From Boswellia sacra (taxonomy: Eukaryota; Streptophyta; Magnoliopsida; Sapindales; Burseraceae), in the NCBI GenBank assembly GCA_013180625.2, contig SNVD02008830.1, positions 124,001 through 188,000 on the forward strand: 64,000 nt of DNA, given 5' to 3'. Under the pieces are notes generated by a model that was given only the letters and a program-made list of their open reading frames with translations, ran no database searches and was not told the DNA's origin. A program made the position numbers and the translations under genes. Below, piece after piece: positions 1 to 11,236 of the stretch (its first letter is position 1; each line of letters opens with the position of its first letter).

Positions 1-543
1 AGCATCATCTTGGACACGTTTGACTTCGAAGTATTGTTCCAAGCCGAATAGGAAGTTCTCAACTTCCGTGGCATTGCGAGTGCCATTGTATGTGGCAGGA
101 GTAGGCACGTGCATGGTGCTCAGCCCACTTGGGTAAGTCGGGTTAGCACGGTCACATTGATGCTTCTCCCATTCCGTGCGAGATTCCTCCACATCCGCAC
201 GAATTGCTCGCAACTCATTCTCCACAAAGGTCCGCAAGCCGATGAGCTCTTGTGTAAGATTGTGTAGCTCTTTTTCATAGGCATTGCTAAACTCAAGGAT
301 GTTGGACTTTTTTGCTTGGGTTATCTCTCTATAATCCGTCTTTAGGCCTTCGAGACGGTCCGAGAGGCCCTCAATTGCATTATCCATTCCAGAGATAGCT
401 TGCTCTAAGCTAGCAACACGAGACTCTAAAGACTCTGAGGGTGGAGCTTTGGACTTTCCTCATTTTCCTTGTTGGCATGGTTGAGGTTGCTCCTCACGTC
501 CACGAACTTGCTCCTCCATGGTCACTTCAAGGTCGGATGCCAT
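1..543 (-). pseudogene. Ty3-type retrotransposon gag, N-terminal part, one in-frame stop
   Basis: Read on the minus strand from the ATG at 543-541, this frame encodes the start of a retrotransposon gag (capsid) protein and leaves the window at base 1, so the rest of the element is not seen. The translation has an N-terminal stretch rich in Gln and Glu, a region likely to form a coiled coil, and then a segment resembling plant Ty3/gypsy gag (STMHVPTPATYNG, then ENFLFGLEQYFEVK). Codon 28 is TGA (462-460); apart from that stop the frame is open to the edge. The gag follows a primer-binding site and an LTR directly upstream (577-1087), which fits element order. The stop suggests a decayed copy, although a start after it cannot be excluded. 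Confidence 0.72.
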
Positions 544-576
544 GCTCTTGTACTCGAACTGTGCTCTGATACTAAC

Positions 577-1087
577 TGTCACGAGTTTAGAGGTTTGCGC
601 AGCACGTTCGTACAGCACTTAGGCAACTTGACTCAGAATTTGCTAAGTAAGCCTTGATACTAGTCTTCTCACTCAAGAAAAAGGAAGGATCGTTCAGCCG
701 AAGAGCCTGTAGGCAAAGAAGAGAAAAGATGGAGATAAGAATTGCTAAGCAAAAGAGCTTTGTATTATACTTAAAAGCTTTACAATGCTTGGATGCTTTG
801 TGAATATTTGTGGATGATTTACAAATAAGCTTGGAGGGGTTTATATAGTGAATCACCTCTCAAATGAATGGCCTATATCTAATTCATTCTTATCTACTAA
901 GTTATCTAAATATGTACAAGAGAATATTATCTACTAAATAATCTAGATAAATATAAGAGATAATTATAGAAGTTTATCTTGCTAGAGAATTCTAGAAGAT
1001 GGGCTTGGGTCTGGGTTTTCTAGAAGCTGGGTCAAGCCTCTAACATCTTTGAGCTATTCTAGCAAGTAAATTGAGCGGGTCGTGACA
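577..1087 (-). mobile_element. 5' LTR of minus-strand Ty3-type retrotransposon
   Basis: This 511-bp block starts TGTCACG and ends CGTGACA, a perfect 7-bp terminal inverted repeat of the TG...CA type expected of an LTR. On the minus strand it is followed by a sequence close to the initiator-Met tRNA primer-binding site (TAGTATCAGAGC, around 562-573) and then by the gag start at 543. It is therefore the 5' LTR of an element running leftwards out of the window. The partner LTR and the second target-site duplication are not visible, so age cannot be judged. Confidence 0.75.
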
Positions 1088-1769
1088 ATTCGCTATCATA
1101 ATCAAATTTCGTTTTGTTTTTAAAATCGTAAAACATATAATACAAAATATGTTGCATATGTTCTAAAAAATAATTAATATATATAGAGCGAGGGATTGTT
1201 TTAATACAAATCTTTTACATAAAATATTGACACAAATTTGAAATCATTGATAGTACAAAATATTTTTATAACATAGACAATATCAATAAGTATTTCGAAT
1301 TTTGATTTGATTATAAGTAAAGAATGGCTATATATTATCCGTTTTTTATCAATTATATTTTTAAAAAAATGGATGATCTGAAGAAAACTTTAAAAATATA
1401 ATTAATAAAATAAATAATCATTTTTTAATTTAAATTACATCAAGCTCAACTCGATAATAATTATTGCAGCTAACCTATTTTTTGAAATACAAAGTCGAAA
1501 CTATATAAGACCAACGTCACGTCGAAATTGAAAAGAATAAAATCGGATCCAAAAAGACCCATGACCCGAATCCATAACATTAACAGACCCTAATCACTTG
1601 CCGCTTAACCGCTACTTTTTTCCTTCCCTTTCCTTTCTTTTCCTTTGATTTGAGTTGAAAAAGGAAAACCCTGAGTGAGCTTAAACCCTAACTCTCACCT
1701 CAAACCATTACCATTTCTCTGTATACATTCGTTCATTCACAAAAATTATTAACTAAAATCCATTGAATC
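1088..1769 (+). promoter_or_regulatory. Upstream region of the YAO-like gene with a telo-box
   Basis: The region from the retrotransposon LTR to the YAO-like ATG is AT-rich up to about 1500 and then more mixed. An AAACCCTAA telo-box lies at 1683-1691, 79 bp before the ATG. This motif is common near transcription starts of plant genes for ribosome biogenesis and translation. No convincing TATA box was picked out. The LTR ends only about 680 bp from the start codon, so the promoter lies close to the inserted element. Confidence 0.5.
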
Positions 1770-4700
1770 ATGAAGTACAAGAACACAAAGAAGAAGGTGG
1801 GTTCAGCCCCCAAGGGAAAGAACAAATTCTCCATTACCCAGGACCCCTTTTTCGACGGTGAAACCAAGAAGAGGAGGAAAGTCAACTACCAAGACGATGA
1901 CATCGACTCTGGAGAATCGGAAGACTATGAAAATGACATTCAGGATGGTGGCGACGAGGAGGAACAGGAGGAGGAGCAGGAGACGGTGGATGAGAAGAGA
2001 AAACGGGTTGCCACGGCGTATTTGGAGAAGATAAGACAGATTGCGAAGAGGGAGGAGGAGGAGAAGGAAGATGAAGAGGATGGAGAGAGAGAAGGGGAAA
2101 AGGATTCACTTGTGGCTAAGATTTTGCAGCAGGAGCAATTAGAGGAGAGTGGCAGAGTTAGGAGGGTTATTGCTTCAAGGTACTAATAGTAAGCCCTTTT
2201 GTTTAAATGCTATATATATTGTAGCCACTCTTAGTTGGATTTTTTTTTTTTTAAATCTTTCAATGGGTTGTAGTGGCATTTGGTTGGTTATTTGAAGTTT
2301 TCTGGTTGTTTTTGGGTTTCAATATGAAGATTGAGAGTGTAGGTGTATGAATATGAGATAAGTGTGATTTTGGCAGACATTAGATTCTTGCGAAGTTTAG
2401 GTGCAACTGCGTCTTTGACTGATTTTGGGTTCAAATTCTTGATCCTCCTGCGATGTATTCTAATTAATGCTATTTTTTTTTATTTTAATGTATAATGTTT
2501 TTGTTCGGGTGATTATGTTGATTAATGCGTGCATTTCAGGGTTCAGAAGCCTCAAACTACTGATGAGTGCCGGGTCCTAGTGAAGCATCGGCAATCCGCT
2601 ACTGCTGTAGTTCTGTCTGAGGATGATTCAAAGGGCTTTTCGGCTTCCAAGGATGGCACCATTTTGCATTGGGATGTTGATAGCGGGAAAGGTGTGAAAT
2701 ATTTATGGCCCAGTGATGAAGTGCTAAAGTCCAATGGGGCAAAAGATCCGCAAGGTCGAGCTACTAAGCATAGTAAACATGTTTTAGCTTTGGCTGTTAG
2801 CTCTGATGGTCGGTATTTGGCTAGTGGAGGCTTAGACCGACATGTTCATTTGTGGGACACCCGCACACAAGAGCATATACAGGTAAACATGGTTTATTTG
2901 AATGATGGTGATTTGAAATTACTCGAGGTGTGAATTTAAACAATAATAACTAATTTGGTTCAGCTGTAGGAACTCTTGGACATGTAATAGATCCTGAGCT
3001 GAGCCACTATGGTATTAACAGGGGCCTGTATGCAATAGTTGTATTTTACCTTTAGTACAATTAGAAAATTAGCATTGTTCTCTGGCCAGTTAACTTACCT
3101 GTATGTCAATATTTGATGCACTATCCTGAAAATATGACAGAAGTTATTTGGGTTAGAAAGACTCTTCTTGGAGCTCGTGATCCTTAGTCTTTTTCATATG
3201 TTATATCTAATATAATGCTTAGTTGGGATCTACAATAAGCTTCTTCCCTTGATTTGTGTGTTTATGTTTCTCTCTTCTTTTGTGATATTCTCATCCTTAA
3301 ATTATGTTTTACAGGTCTTTCCAGGTCACAGAGGACCAGTGTCATGTTTAACATTTAGGCAAGGAACTTCAGAACTTTTTTCTGGTTCATTTGATCGAAC
3401 AGTCAAAATATGGAATGTAGAAGACAGAGCTTATATAAGCACTTTATTTGGCCACCAAAGTGAAGTATTGACAGTTGACTGTCTACGTAAAGAACGGGTG
3501 TTGACTGTTGGACGTGATCGGAGTATGCAATTGTGGAAGGTAAATATTTTCTTAAACGACTCTTTCAGGATTATTAAACTAAAGCTTTACTTGATCCAAT
3601 GAAACACCATGGTGAATCAGCTCTTCTTGTGGGCTTAATTTTTGAAGGTGTTTAAAGTAAATAAGGATTTTCATTCTATTACCAGTGAATCCACGTTTAA
3701 AATCTTAATAATTTGCATCTTTCATTGGAAATATTCTTTTCTTGGTAGTATCTTTTTCGTTGTATATCATCATGTGGTCACTCCATTTATTCTGGTAAAT
3801 AGGTTCCGGAGGAGTCTCGGTTAGTATTTCGTGCTCCTGCATCATCTCTGGAATGTTGTTGTTTTATCAGTAACGATGAATTCTTGTCTGGCTCGGATGA
3901 TGGAAGCATTGAGCTTTGGAACGTACTGCGAAAGAAGCCTGTTTACATCATTAAGAATGCTCATCCTTTGTTGGCGGGCCACAAGAATTCTGAACAAAAA
4001 GATAAGAAAAACACCCCAAATGGTCATATAGGTAAATCTGCAATGATCTGGTTCTGGTAAATAAAATTAAATAAAAAATACAAGCATTGCTTAGTTTTGT
4101 TTTTTCAACCTCTATTTTGTGCCTTTTAAACTTTCCTTTTTGCATAAACTACTTTTAGGCTTTTTTTATCATTCACATTCTTATGTCTAGCATAGAAATT
4201 GGGAGCAGTTCTATTTTTTTAAGGATATAATTCCTTTCTCTTGGGAGGAAAAAAAATATATCTATGATCTATGGTTAGACGCACAAGTTCATATTTTAAC
4301 ATCGAAATTGGGTGTCTGACAAGGAAACTGTGAGAAATAATATTCAAGGATATGACTGTGGAGATAAATGTTTCTGCATTAATAATACTAACATGTATTC
4401 TAAAATTTGGTGTAAAAGTACCATAGAAAGTAAAACAAATATCAGGCTCTCAAGTATGTGACCTATTCATAGGAACATTTTCTAGAGGACCCTCTAAATC
4501 TTACACACACTAATGAAGGATGTAGTCTTCCACCACTGTCTGAAAAACTTGTCGGACAAGTGACACGATTTTTGTGTCCAAAGTGTTCGATATGTACAAT
4601 TTTCATTAAGAGAGGTCTCATACTGATTAAGGGGAAAATATGAGAACATTCCGTGGTATAAGAGAGATCTGATCTTTTTATATTTGAATTTTTTCCTTCA

Positions 4701-6844
4701 ACTTTTTTAGTTTTTCCATTTTTCGTTGTTATATTACTATACTATATGTTTCATCATTAGAGAGAGGAAAATGTGAAGAGCCTGCTGGTATAGGTGATTT
4801 AATATGTATTTCCCATGAGTTGGAATTATGTTGTGATGCTTTTGATTTTCATCCCCCCAGAGAATGGTGATCATAATCCTAGGAGCTATCACTCTTCATT
4901 AGCATGTTCCTGGGTCGGATCGGTCAGTGTATGTAGAGGCAGTGATCTTGCTGCATCTGGAGCTGGTAATGGTTCTGTCCGTTTATGGGCTATCGAAAGT
5001 GAAAGCAAAGAGATCCGACCCTTATTTGACCTTCCATTGGTAAGTTAACCTGTATGGAATGGATCTCTGTGACCTCTCTCATTGCATATGCTCTGAGGTT
5101 TTGTTTTACATGCAATGTTGTACTACTTTGTGAAGGCCTAATATAACCTTTGTGGAAGGTAGCTGCTTTGAATGACTCAAAGTCAATTTCGCTATAAATA
5201 TATAATTTTGGAAATGCTTTGATTTTTTGTATGCCACATCAGGACCCTTCATTTTGGTTTTTTACTTGAACTTCTTTTTAGGTTGGTTCTATTTAAGTTT
5301 CCTAGTCTTGATAGCTTTACAGAGACTTGAAAGTTTCCCTCTTTTAAGATTTAGAATTTTCATGGTTTTGTAATAGATAGGGATGCACTGAATGGAAGGT
5401 AAAATAATGATAAGAACTGGAATCATGAAAAAGGCTTTCAATTAGGGTGACATATTATGATAGTATTGATTCCATGATTTCATTTTTTTAAATTTTTGGT
5501 TTGCTGAGATCCGATCAGTTGGCCGTCTAGGCAGAATTTCAACCTTCAATTCAGGTTGGGTACCCAAGAGTAGAGACTCAATTTGAGATATCAAATTGCT
5601 AGGACAACACTGAAAATTTAATCTCAATGAACTTGAGCAGAATGCCTTGAGAAATTTTGGCAAAACTTCAAGTAAAATGCTTTTAATTGTGCATGTCACA
5701 AGTTATACTCAATTCACTCTACTATAGAAGTGATATGCTACTTACAAGCGCATAAGGTTTTTCCATGTTCACAATTTCAGCCAAGTCGAGCAGAAGGTTA
5801 GGTAGGTTCAGCTTGTCGTCTCTGTAAATTTTTATACGGTTCAAAGGTTTTTTAGTCAAGTGAATCAAGCTGTTTGTTTTTTTACAGCTCATATAATGAC
5901 AGTGGAAATGGGTGCTTGCACTTTGACCTTTGAAAGTTAACATAATTTATGGATGTTTATACCATGTGTATGGGTAATTTACAAAAATGATATCAGTGTA
6001 TACTGAACGGTATGAAAGGAAATATTTTAAAATGCAAAAGAAGAGTTATAGTTTGGATGATATGTACCCCTTCATCTAATGAATTTTTCTTGTGAAATTC
6101 TCCCTAGTTTCTTCTGATTTTAGTTTTGGAGTTATATTGTTTAAGGGGCTAATAGGAATTAATTACTTATAAATTCTCCCTCTCCTGAGGCTTTTACTCT
6201 GTTGGCTAGTGGGAATTAATTAGTTGTAAATTCTCCCTCCCAAGAGGCTTATACTTCATTATATTGGCAGCTTGGTTTTTTCTATTTTTCCCTGATCTTT
6301 TAACATTACGTAGTGTATATAAGTATTCTGTTATTGAATACTTATAACTAAGTGCCCCTATTGAGCTTATTGTTATACTGTTCTTCATTGCTTATGATAA
6401 TCTTGTGTAACATAGGTTGGGTTTGTGAATTCGCTGGCTTTTGCAAAATCTGGACAGTTCCTTGTCGCTGGAGTAGGGCAGGTGACACATTTATCCTTTG
6501 TGATGATCCTAATATGATAGTGATAATCATTTTCTTTTTGGAATTTGTTATTCTGAATTTCTGAATTTTTCTTTGGGAGCTTGAAATGATTGTAACCAAG
6601 CAGCTGACTTTGTGATTTGTATCTTAGTCACTCTTCTGTGTTGTTCATTTGGATCCTCTCTATCACTTAATTAAATTCCTTGAATTTGAACCAGAAATAA
6701 ATTATATCTGTATGTATTATCTTCATTCACTTTGGTAACTGATGCTTTGAAATACTTTTGCAACAGGAACCTCGACTGGGACGATGGGGACGGCTTTCTT
6801 CAGCTCGTAATGGAGTTGCTATTCAGCCCCTTAAGCTCTCATAA
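1770..6844 (+). CDS. YAO: U3 snoRNP-associated WD40 protein (YAO / RRP9 family)
   Basis: Predicted nucleolar WD40 protein of the U3-55K/RRP9 family, called YAOZHE in Arabidopsis. The family binds U3 snoRNA and acts in early 18S pre-rRNA cleavage. Seven exons join in frame with GT-AG introns: 1770-2179, 2540-2882, 3315-3539, 3803-4031, 4861-5039, 6416-6481, 6767-6844, giving 509 aa, close to the family's usual length. Exon 1 encodes a Lys-rich start and a long acidic Glu/Asp tract (about residues 45-110). Later exons carry WD repeats, visible as [35 protein letters not shown] and GSVRLWA. The C-terminus ([15 protein letters not shown]) matches the family. The 1.4-kb intron 5 contains a 57-bp imperfect tandem repeat. 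All exons are open, so the gene looks intact. Confidence 0.93.
6147..6260. repeat. Two-copy 57-bp imperfect tandem repeat in YAO intron 5
   Basis: Two successive copies of a 57-bp unit beginning GGCTA and containing GGAATTAATTA and TAAATTCTCCCTC lie in intron 5 of the YAO-like gene. The copies differ at several positions. No function is suggested. Confidence 0.6.
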
Positions 6845-7893
6845 GACGGAATTGCAAATGATCATTGAAAATCTCCAATTTTGACTAAAATGAGTTGAGA
6901 AATCAAGCGCAACAAACAACATGTTTTTTCCTTTTTTATCTTGTCTAAATTTATAAATTAATTGAGTATAGCCCTTGCATCTCCAATTTTCTTTTATCGC
7001 TTACTTTCCATTTTGTATGTCTTTGTTCACGTGGACCCGTCTAGAAGGCAAATGCATTACTCGAAAGTGCTGTGTACAAGCATATCTCGTCATTTCTCAT
7101 AAGTGGAAAAATCGTGTTGAATGAGCTATTCTTTGTCGGCTTGCTGGTTTTTCGAATTTTCCATGTTCGAAGGCTAAAAGTGAACCGATCTGGCATGCCT
7201 AGTCCTTTAGCGATGGGTGGTCAAGGGTTCATGACATTCTCAGGATATGCTTTTTAAAATGACTACATAGAAATGAGTTGGCATTTTGTCTGTTTGATAC
7301 GAAATTGGACCTTGCAGTCTATCACATGTTCTTCTCACTTCAAAGCGAACCCTTCATTAGACGGGTCTATTTACATTAATTTCAATTGACAGCAATTATC
7401 ACTCGCAATAAATAAAAAATATAAAGAGGAACATTATTAAAAATCAATGGAACATATAATTGGTAGATTCCACAGTAGATAGACATGAACATCATTCCTA
7501 TACCCGGTATTTTTGGATGAAGGAGAATCATACAAAATATAAACAGATTCTTGCACTAAAAAATCCGCGTACGTGACAATTCCATTTCTAAATCACCTAG
7601 CTAAAAAACCTAGAGCTAAATAATCGATTAAATGTTGCTTGCAATACTTGCTAGAACGGTTTGTAAATCAGAACCTCATCTTCCCCTTGTCCTCAATTTG
7701 GGTGGCAGAGAAACTCAAAAACTTTCCATGGGTGAAGAATAAGAATCGTGTCCACTTAGCACCAAGCGCCATAGTAAATGTACATAACGCTCTTAAAATA
7801 CAGCCACAGAAGTATTTCTTTATTCATCTTCCCACCTGATCAACACTTATGAAGTGTGAGTTAGCTCTGTTAACTGATTCCGGAGAATTTACA
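6845..7893. other. Convergent intergenic region, YAO-like and SAPS 3' ends
   Basis: About 1 kb between the stop of the plus-strand YAO-like gene and the stop of the minus-strand SAPS gene. It should hold both 3' UTRs and polyadenylation sites. Short ORFs at 7072 and 7639 show no recognisable domain and are treated as chance. I see no other gene. Confidence 0.6.
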
Positions 7894-10800
7894 TCAGTTC
7901 CCTGCTTCTTTCACATCTTTATCCTTGCTTACCTCAGGACTACTCTCTGCTTCTACCACAGTTTTCACCTCAGAGGTAACAGGGTCTGGGTTTGGATTCT
8001 GGTCGTCTGGTTTTGACACTTCTGAAGGTTTAGAACTAGTGCTTTTGTTTTTGTCTACTGCCTCTGATAAAGCTCCCACAGTTGATACATCTCCAGCATT
8101 TGCCATTTCAAAGGAAGAGGCGGAACGCTCTTGGATAGAGTCACCACCCTGATCTGTCGATTCCAATTGCACCTCACCGTTAGGTAAACAGGGAAGTTTA
8201 CTTGCATCGGGTGTGTTACTGGAGTCTGGAGTCTCCCTCCATTCTACCCAAGCAGGTGGCTTTTCAGTTACAGTAGATCCCGTTTCTTCAGAATCTTTAG
8301 GCAGATTGCCAATATTAGTATCTTCTAATTTTGTTTCTGGTACCGCAAGAGAGGTTGCAGTGTCATCCAAATCATCATCTTCACCGACAATAACCTCATC
8401 ATCTCCTCCAGCGCCAACAACACCAGTCCCTTCAGCATTAGGAGACGAAGAAGCCAGGGATACGGTTGCGTGGTCATTGGAAACTCTGTCATCCTCAAAA
8501 GCAAACCAATTGGAATTTGAAAAAAGAGAGCCACTGCAAACATCAAATAACAAGCTTCAGCAAATATGTCCTGAAATTTGGTTGCCCATATATAAATTAA
8601 ATAAGAACAACAATTGTGACTCTGATTAAAATTGGTAACAAAGTTATTTCAAAGCTCAGGTCTCTTTTTTTTTTTTTTTTTGGTTGGTTAGGAAATAAAA
8701 CTACTGTACGAAGTGAGTAAGAAAAGGAGAAAAACAAGAGTGATGAGAAAACCATTGTTAATATCAACTCTTGCTTTCATGAGGTTAATAGCTACTGTAC
8801 CATCTGTGTGCAACCATATATGAGCACCCACGTCATTCATGTGACAGGGCCGCAAGAGAACAAATTAAAATCCTAATCATTTAATAAAAATCATGAACAC
8901 AGAGGAAGATCAAATTAGGCCTTTCCATCTACCTTTCTTGGTCATCTCCCAGACGCAAAGAAGAAATAACAACTTCAGCAGATTCATCATCAAAGTAGAC
9001 ATCCTGCCAGGCATCTCCATCAGAAATTATTCATCACTTGCTAATATTTATTTCTTTAGCAACACACAACTTCTGTCAGTCATTGACTAGAAATAAGATA
9101 TAATACTTCCGCATAGCCTCATAATTCTTCTCCTATGACAACTCTTCACTGTCAGACATTGAATTTAAAAATAAAAAAAAAGTATATTTGCTGTATCTAC
9201 AATAGTCTAGTGACACTCTGATGACAGATTAAATCTTCATAGAACTAGGTTTGAACAACAATATCCACAAAATCGTATTGTATCTATTTAACTTTAGCCA
9301 ATTTTTTATGTACCATTCCATCCTTTATAGTGACTCAGATCGCAGTCACACATATGCCTGATCAAGTTCCTTCTTTTTTCTAATTGCTAGTAAACAGAGT
9401 AATTTTGTACTGAGTGGAAAAAGGATTTACAATGAAGTGAACAAGCTGCCTTAGAGAAACAAAGAAAACACTTTTCCTCTAAACACCATGGTAATCTAGG
9501 CTCAAAAACTCTCAAATGTGGGCACAAACTAGTACAAGACCCAAATTCCTCACACACCAAAGCACAAGTAAATAGAAATAATAATAATAATAACAACAAC
9601 AACAACAACAACAAATAACACCACACAAGAAAAAAACTGTCCCAAAAACTGAGTTAAACACAAACTTATTTTAATTGCAAACATCTTCATTAATACTAAA
9701 ATTGAAACGTTGCAAACATAAAATAATTCAATTGAAATAGGTTTACACTCTAACTATTCCATGTAAATTGTTAATCAATATTTAAACTAGTATTATTTAC
9801 TTGTATCAAAACAATACTTGTTAGTAAGAAAAAAAATAATAAAAGAAATATCTGTAAACTTTTTAGCAAGTTAGGGTAGCAAACTAGAGTGAAGACTCAA
9901 GCATGAACCAATCAAACACAATAGCATCAAAAAATATTAAAGCATTAACGCAAATATAAAAGGTTGATTTTAAAAAGAGGCTGGGAGAGGGTTCTAAGAA
10001 TCCTGTTTTCATATTTCTAAGCTAGTTAGTAGTTACTTCACATTCAAGAAATTAAGGGTGAAATGATAACTGTATCTCATACCTCATCATCTCGTTCAAG
10101 TGATCCGTGTGCCTGAAATCCGTGAACAAGGAATTAGTAAGAGTTTGAGTTTCTTATACTATCCTAATGGATAGGAATACTCCAAAGGTTATTAAGAAAA
10201 AAGTAATTTTGCAAAAATAACGTCTTTGTCCAAAAGAAGTGGAGTGGCTAACAAATATCTTTCGTCACTAACCTCAAAACAATTATGAGTAGTTATACTT
10301 AGAAGAAAAAATAAACAAATTAGTAATAGTTGCAACTCATACATAAAACAACTTAGCGATTTCAATCCAATAGCTATAAATTTAAAAAAAAAAAAAACGT
10401 GGGGGTGGGTGGGGGTTTGGGGGGTTGGGTTTTGTGGGGGGTTAGCGGCGTGGGGTGCTGTGGGGGTGAAGGAGGAGGAAGGAAAAGAAAGATAATGTAA
10501 AATTTAGGAAACCATAATCCAAACATCGATTTAACCTTCTGTTACCCCACATTTTTGTCATAATCATATACCCCCAAATGAAACGTCTTACCACAAAAGT
10601 TTTACCCATCTCCAATATAACACATACATATAGCTGGTACATAATATTAGTCCTAAAGAGAGTGCTAGCCTTTTCTTCATAAGAAACAGTAAAATTTTAT
10701 TTCTATCATAAAGAAGGTACAAATATTGTGACGGACCAGAGGTCCATTGTCAGTTTACAAATAATCAGTTTGACATCTCTCTAAAAAATCCTACACAAAA

Positions 10801-11175
10801 TCAGCCCCGACTTAGTGAAAAGACAGCTTCTCAGTTCTCCAAAGAGAAAATTAAAAGAAAAATCCTCGAATCCTTTAGTGACTGGTGCCTTAATGATGCA
10901 AAGAAACGAGCTCTACCCCAAAATAAAAACAGAGTGCTGATTTGGATTAAGGCAAATCTCTTTATCCACAAGAACAGCTTAAATTATTTACTTTGTCAAT
11001 ATGAATCATAGAAGTGCATAGAGAAGGAATAAATTTACACTAAAAAGTCATAAATACAAAAAAAAAACGATTCTTACGAAATGACTTGCATGGCCCAGCC
11101 TCTTAGAAGTAAAATTTTTAAACATTAAAAATGTATGTGCGATTCCCACCATCTTGAACAAGTTTAGAATCTTAA

Positions 11176-11236
<61 letters not shown>

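Noticed and set aside
8213..8629. 138-aa plus-strand ORF opposite the last SAPS exon
   Set aside because: Antisense shadow of the acidic, Ser-rich C-terminal exon of the SAPS gene.
9387..9626. Minus-strand ORF with a Leu-rich start and many Cys, looking like a secreted peptide
   Set aside because: The Leu run comes from the (AAC)n(AAT)n microsatellite and the whole ORF lies inside a SAPS intron.
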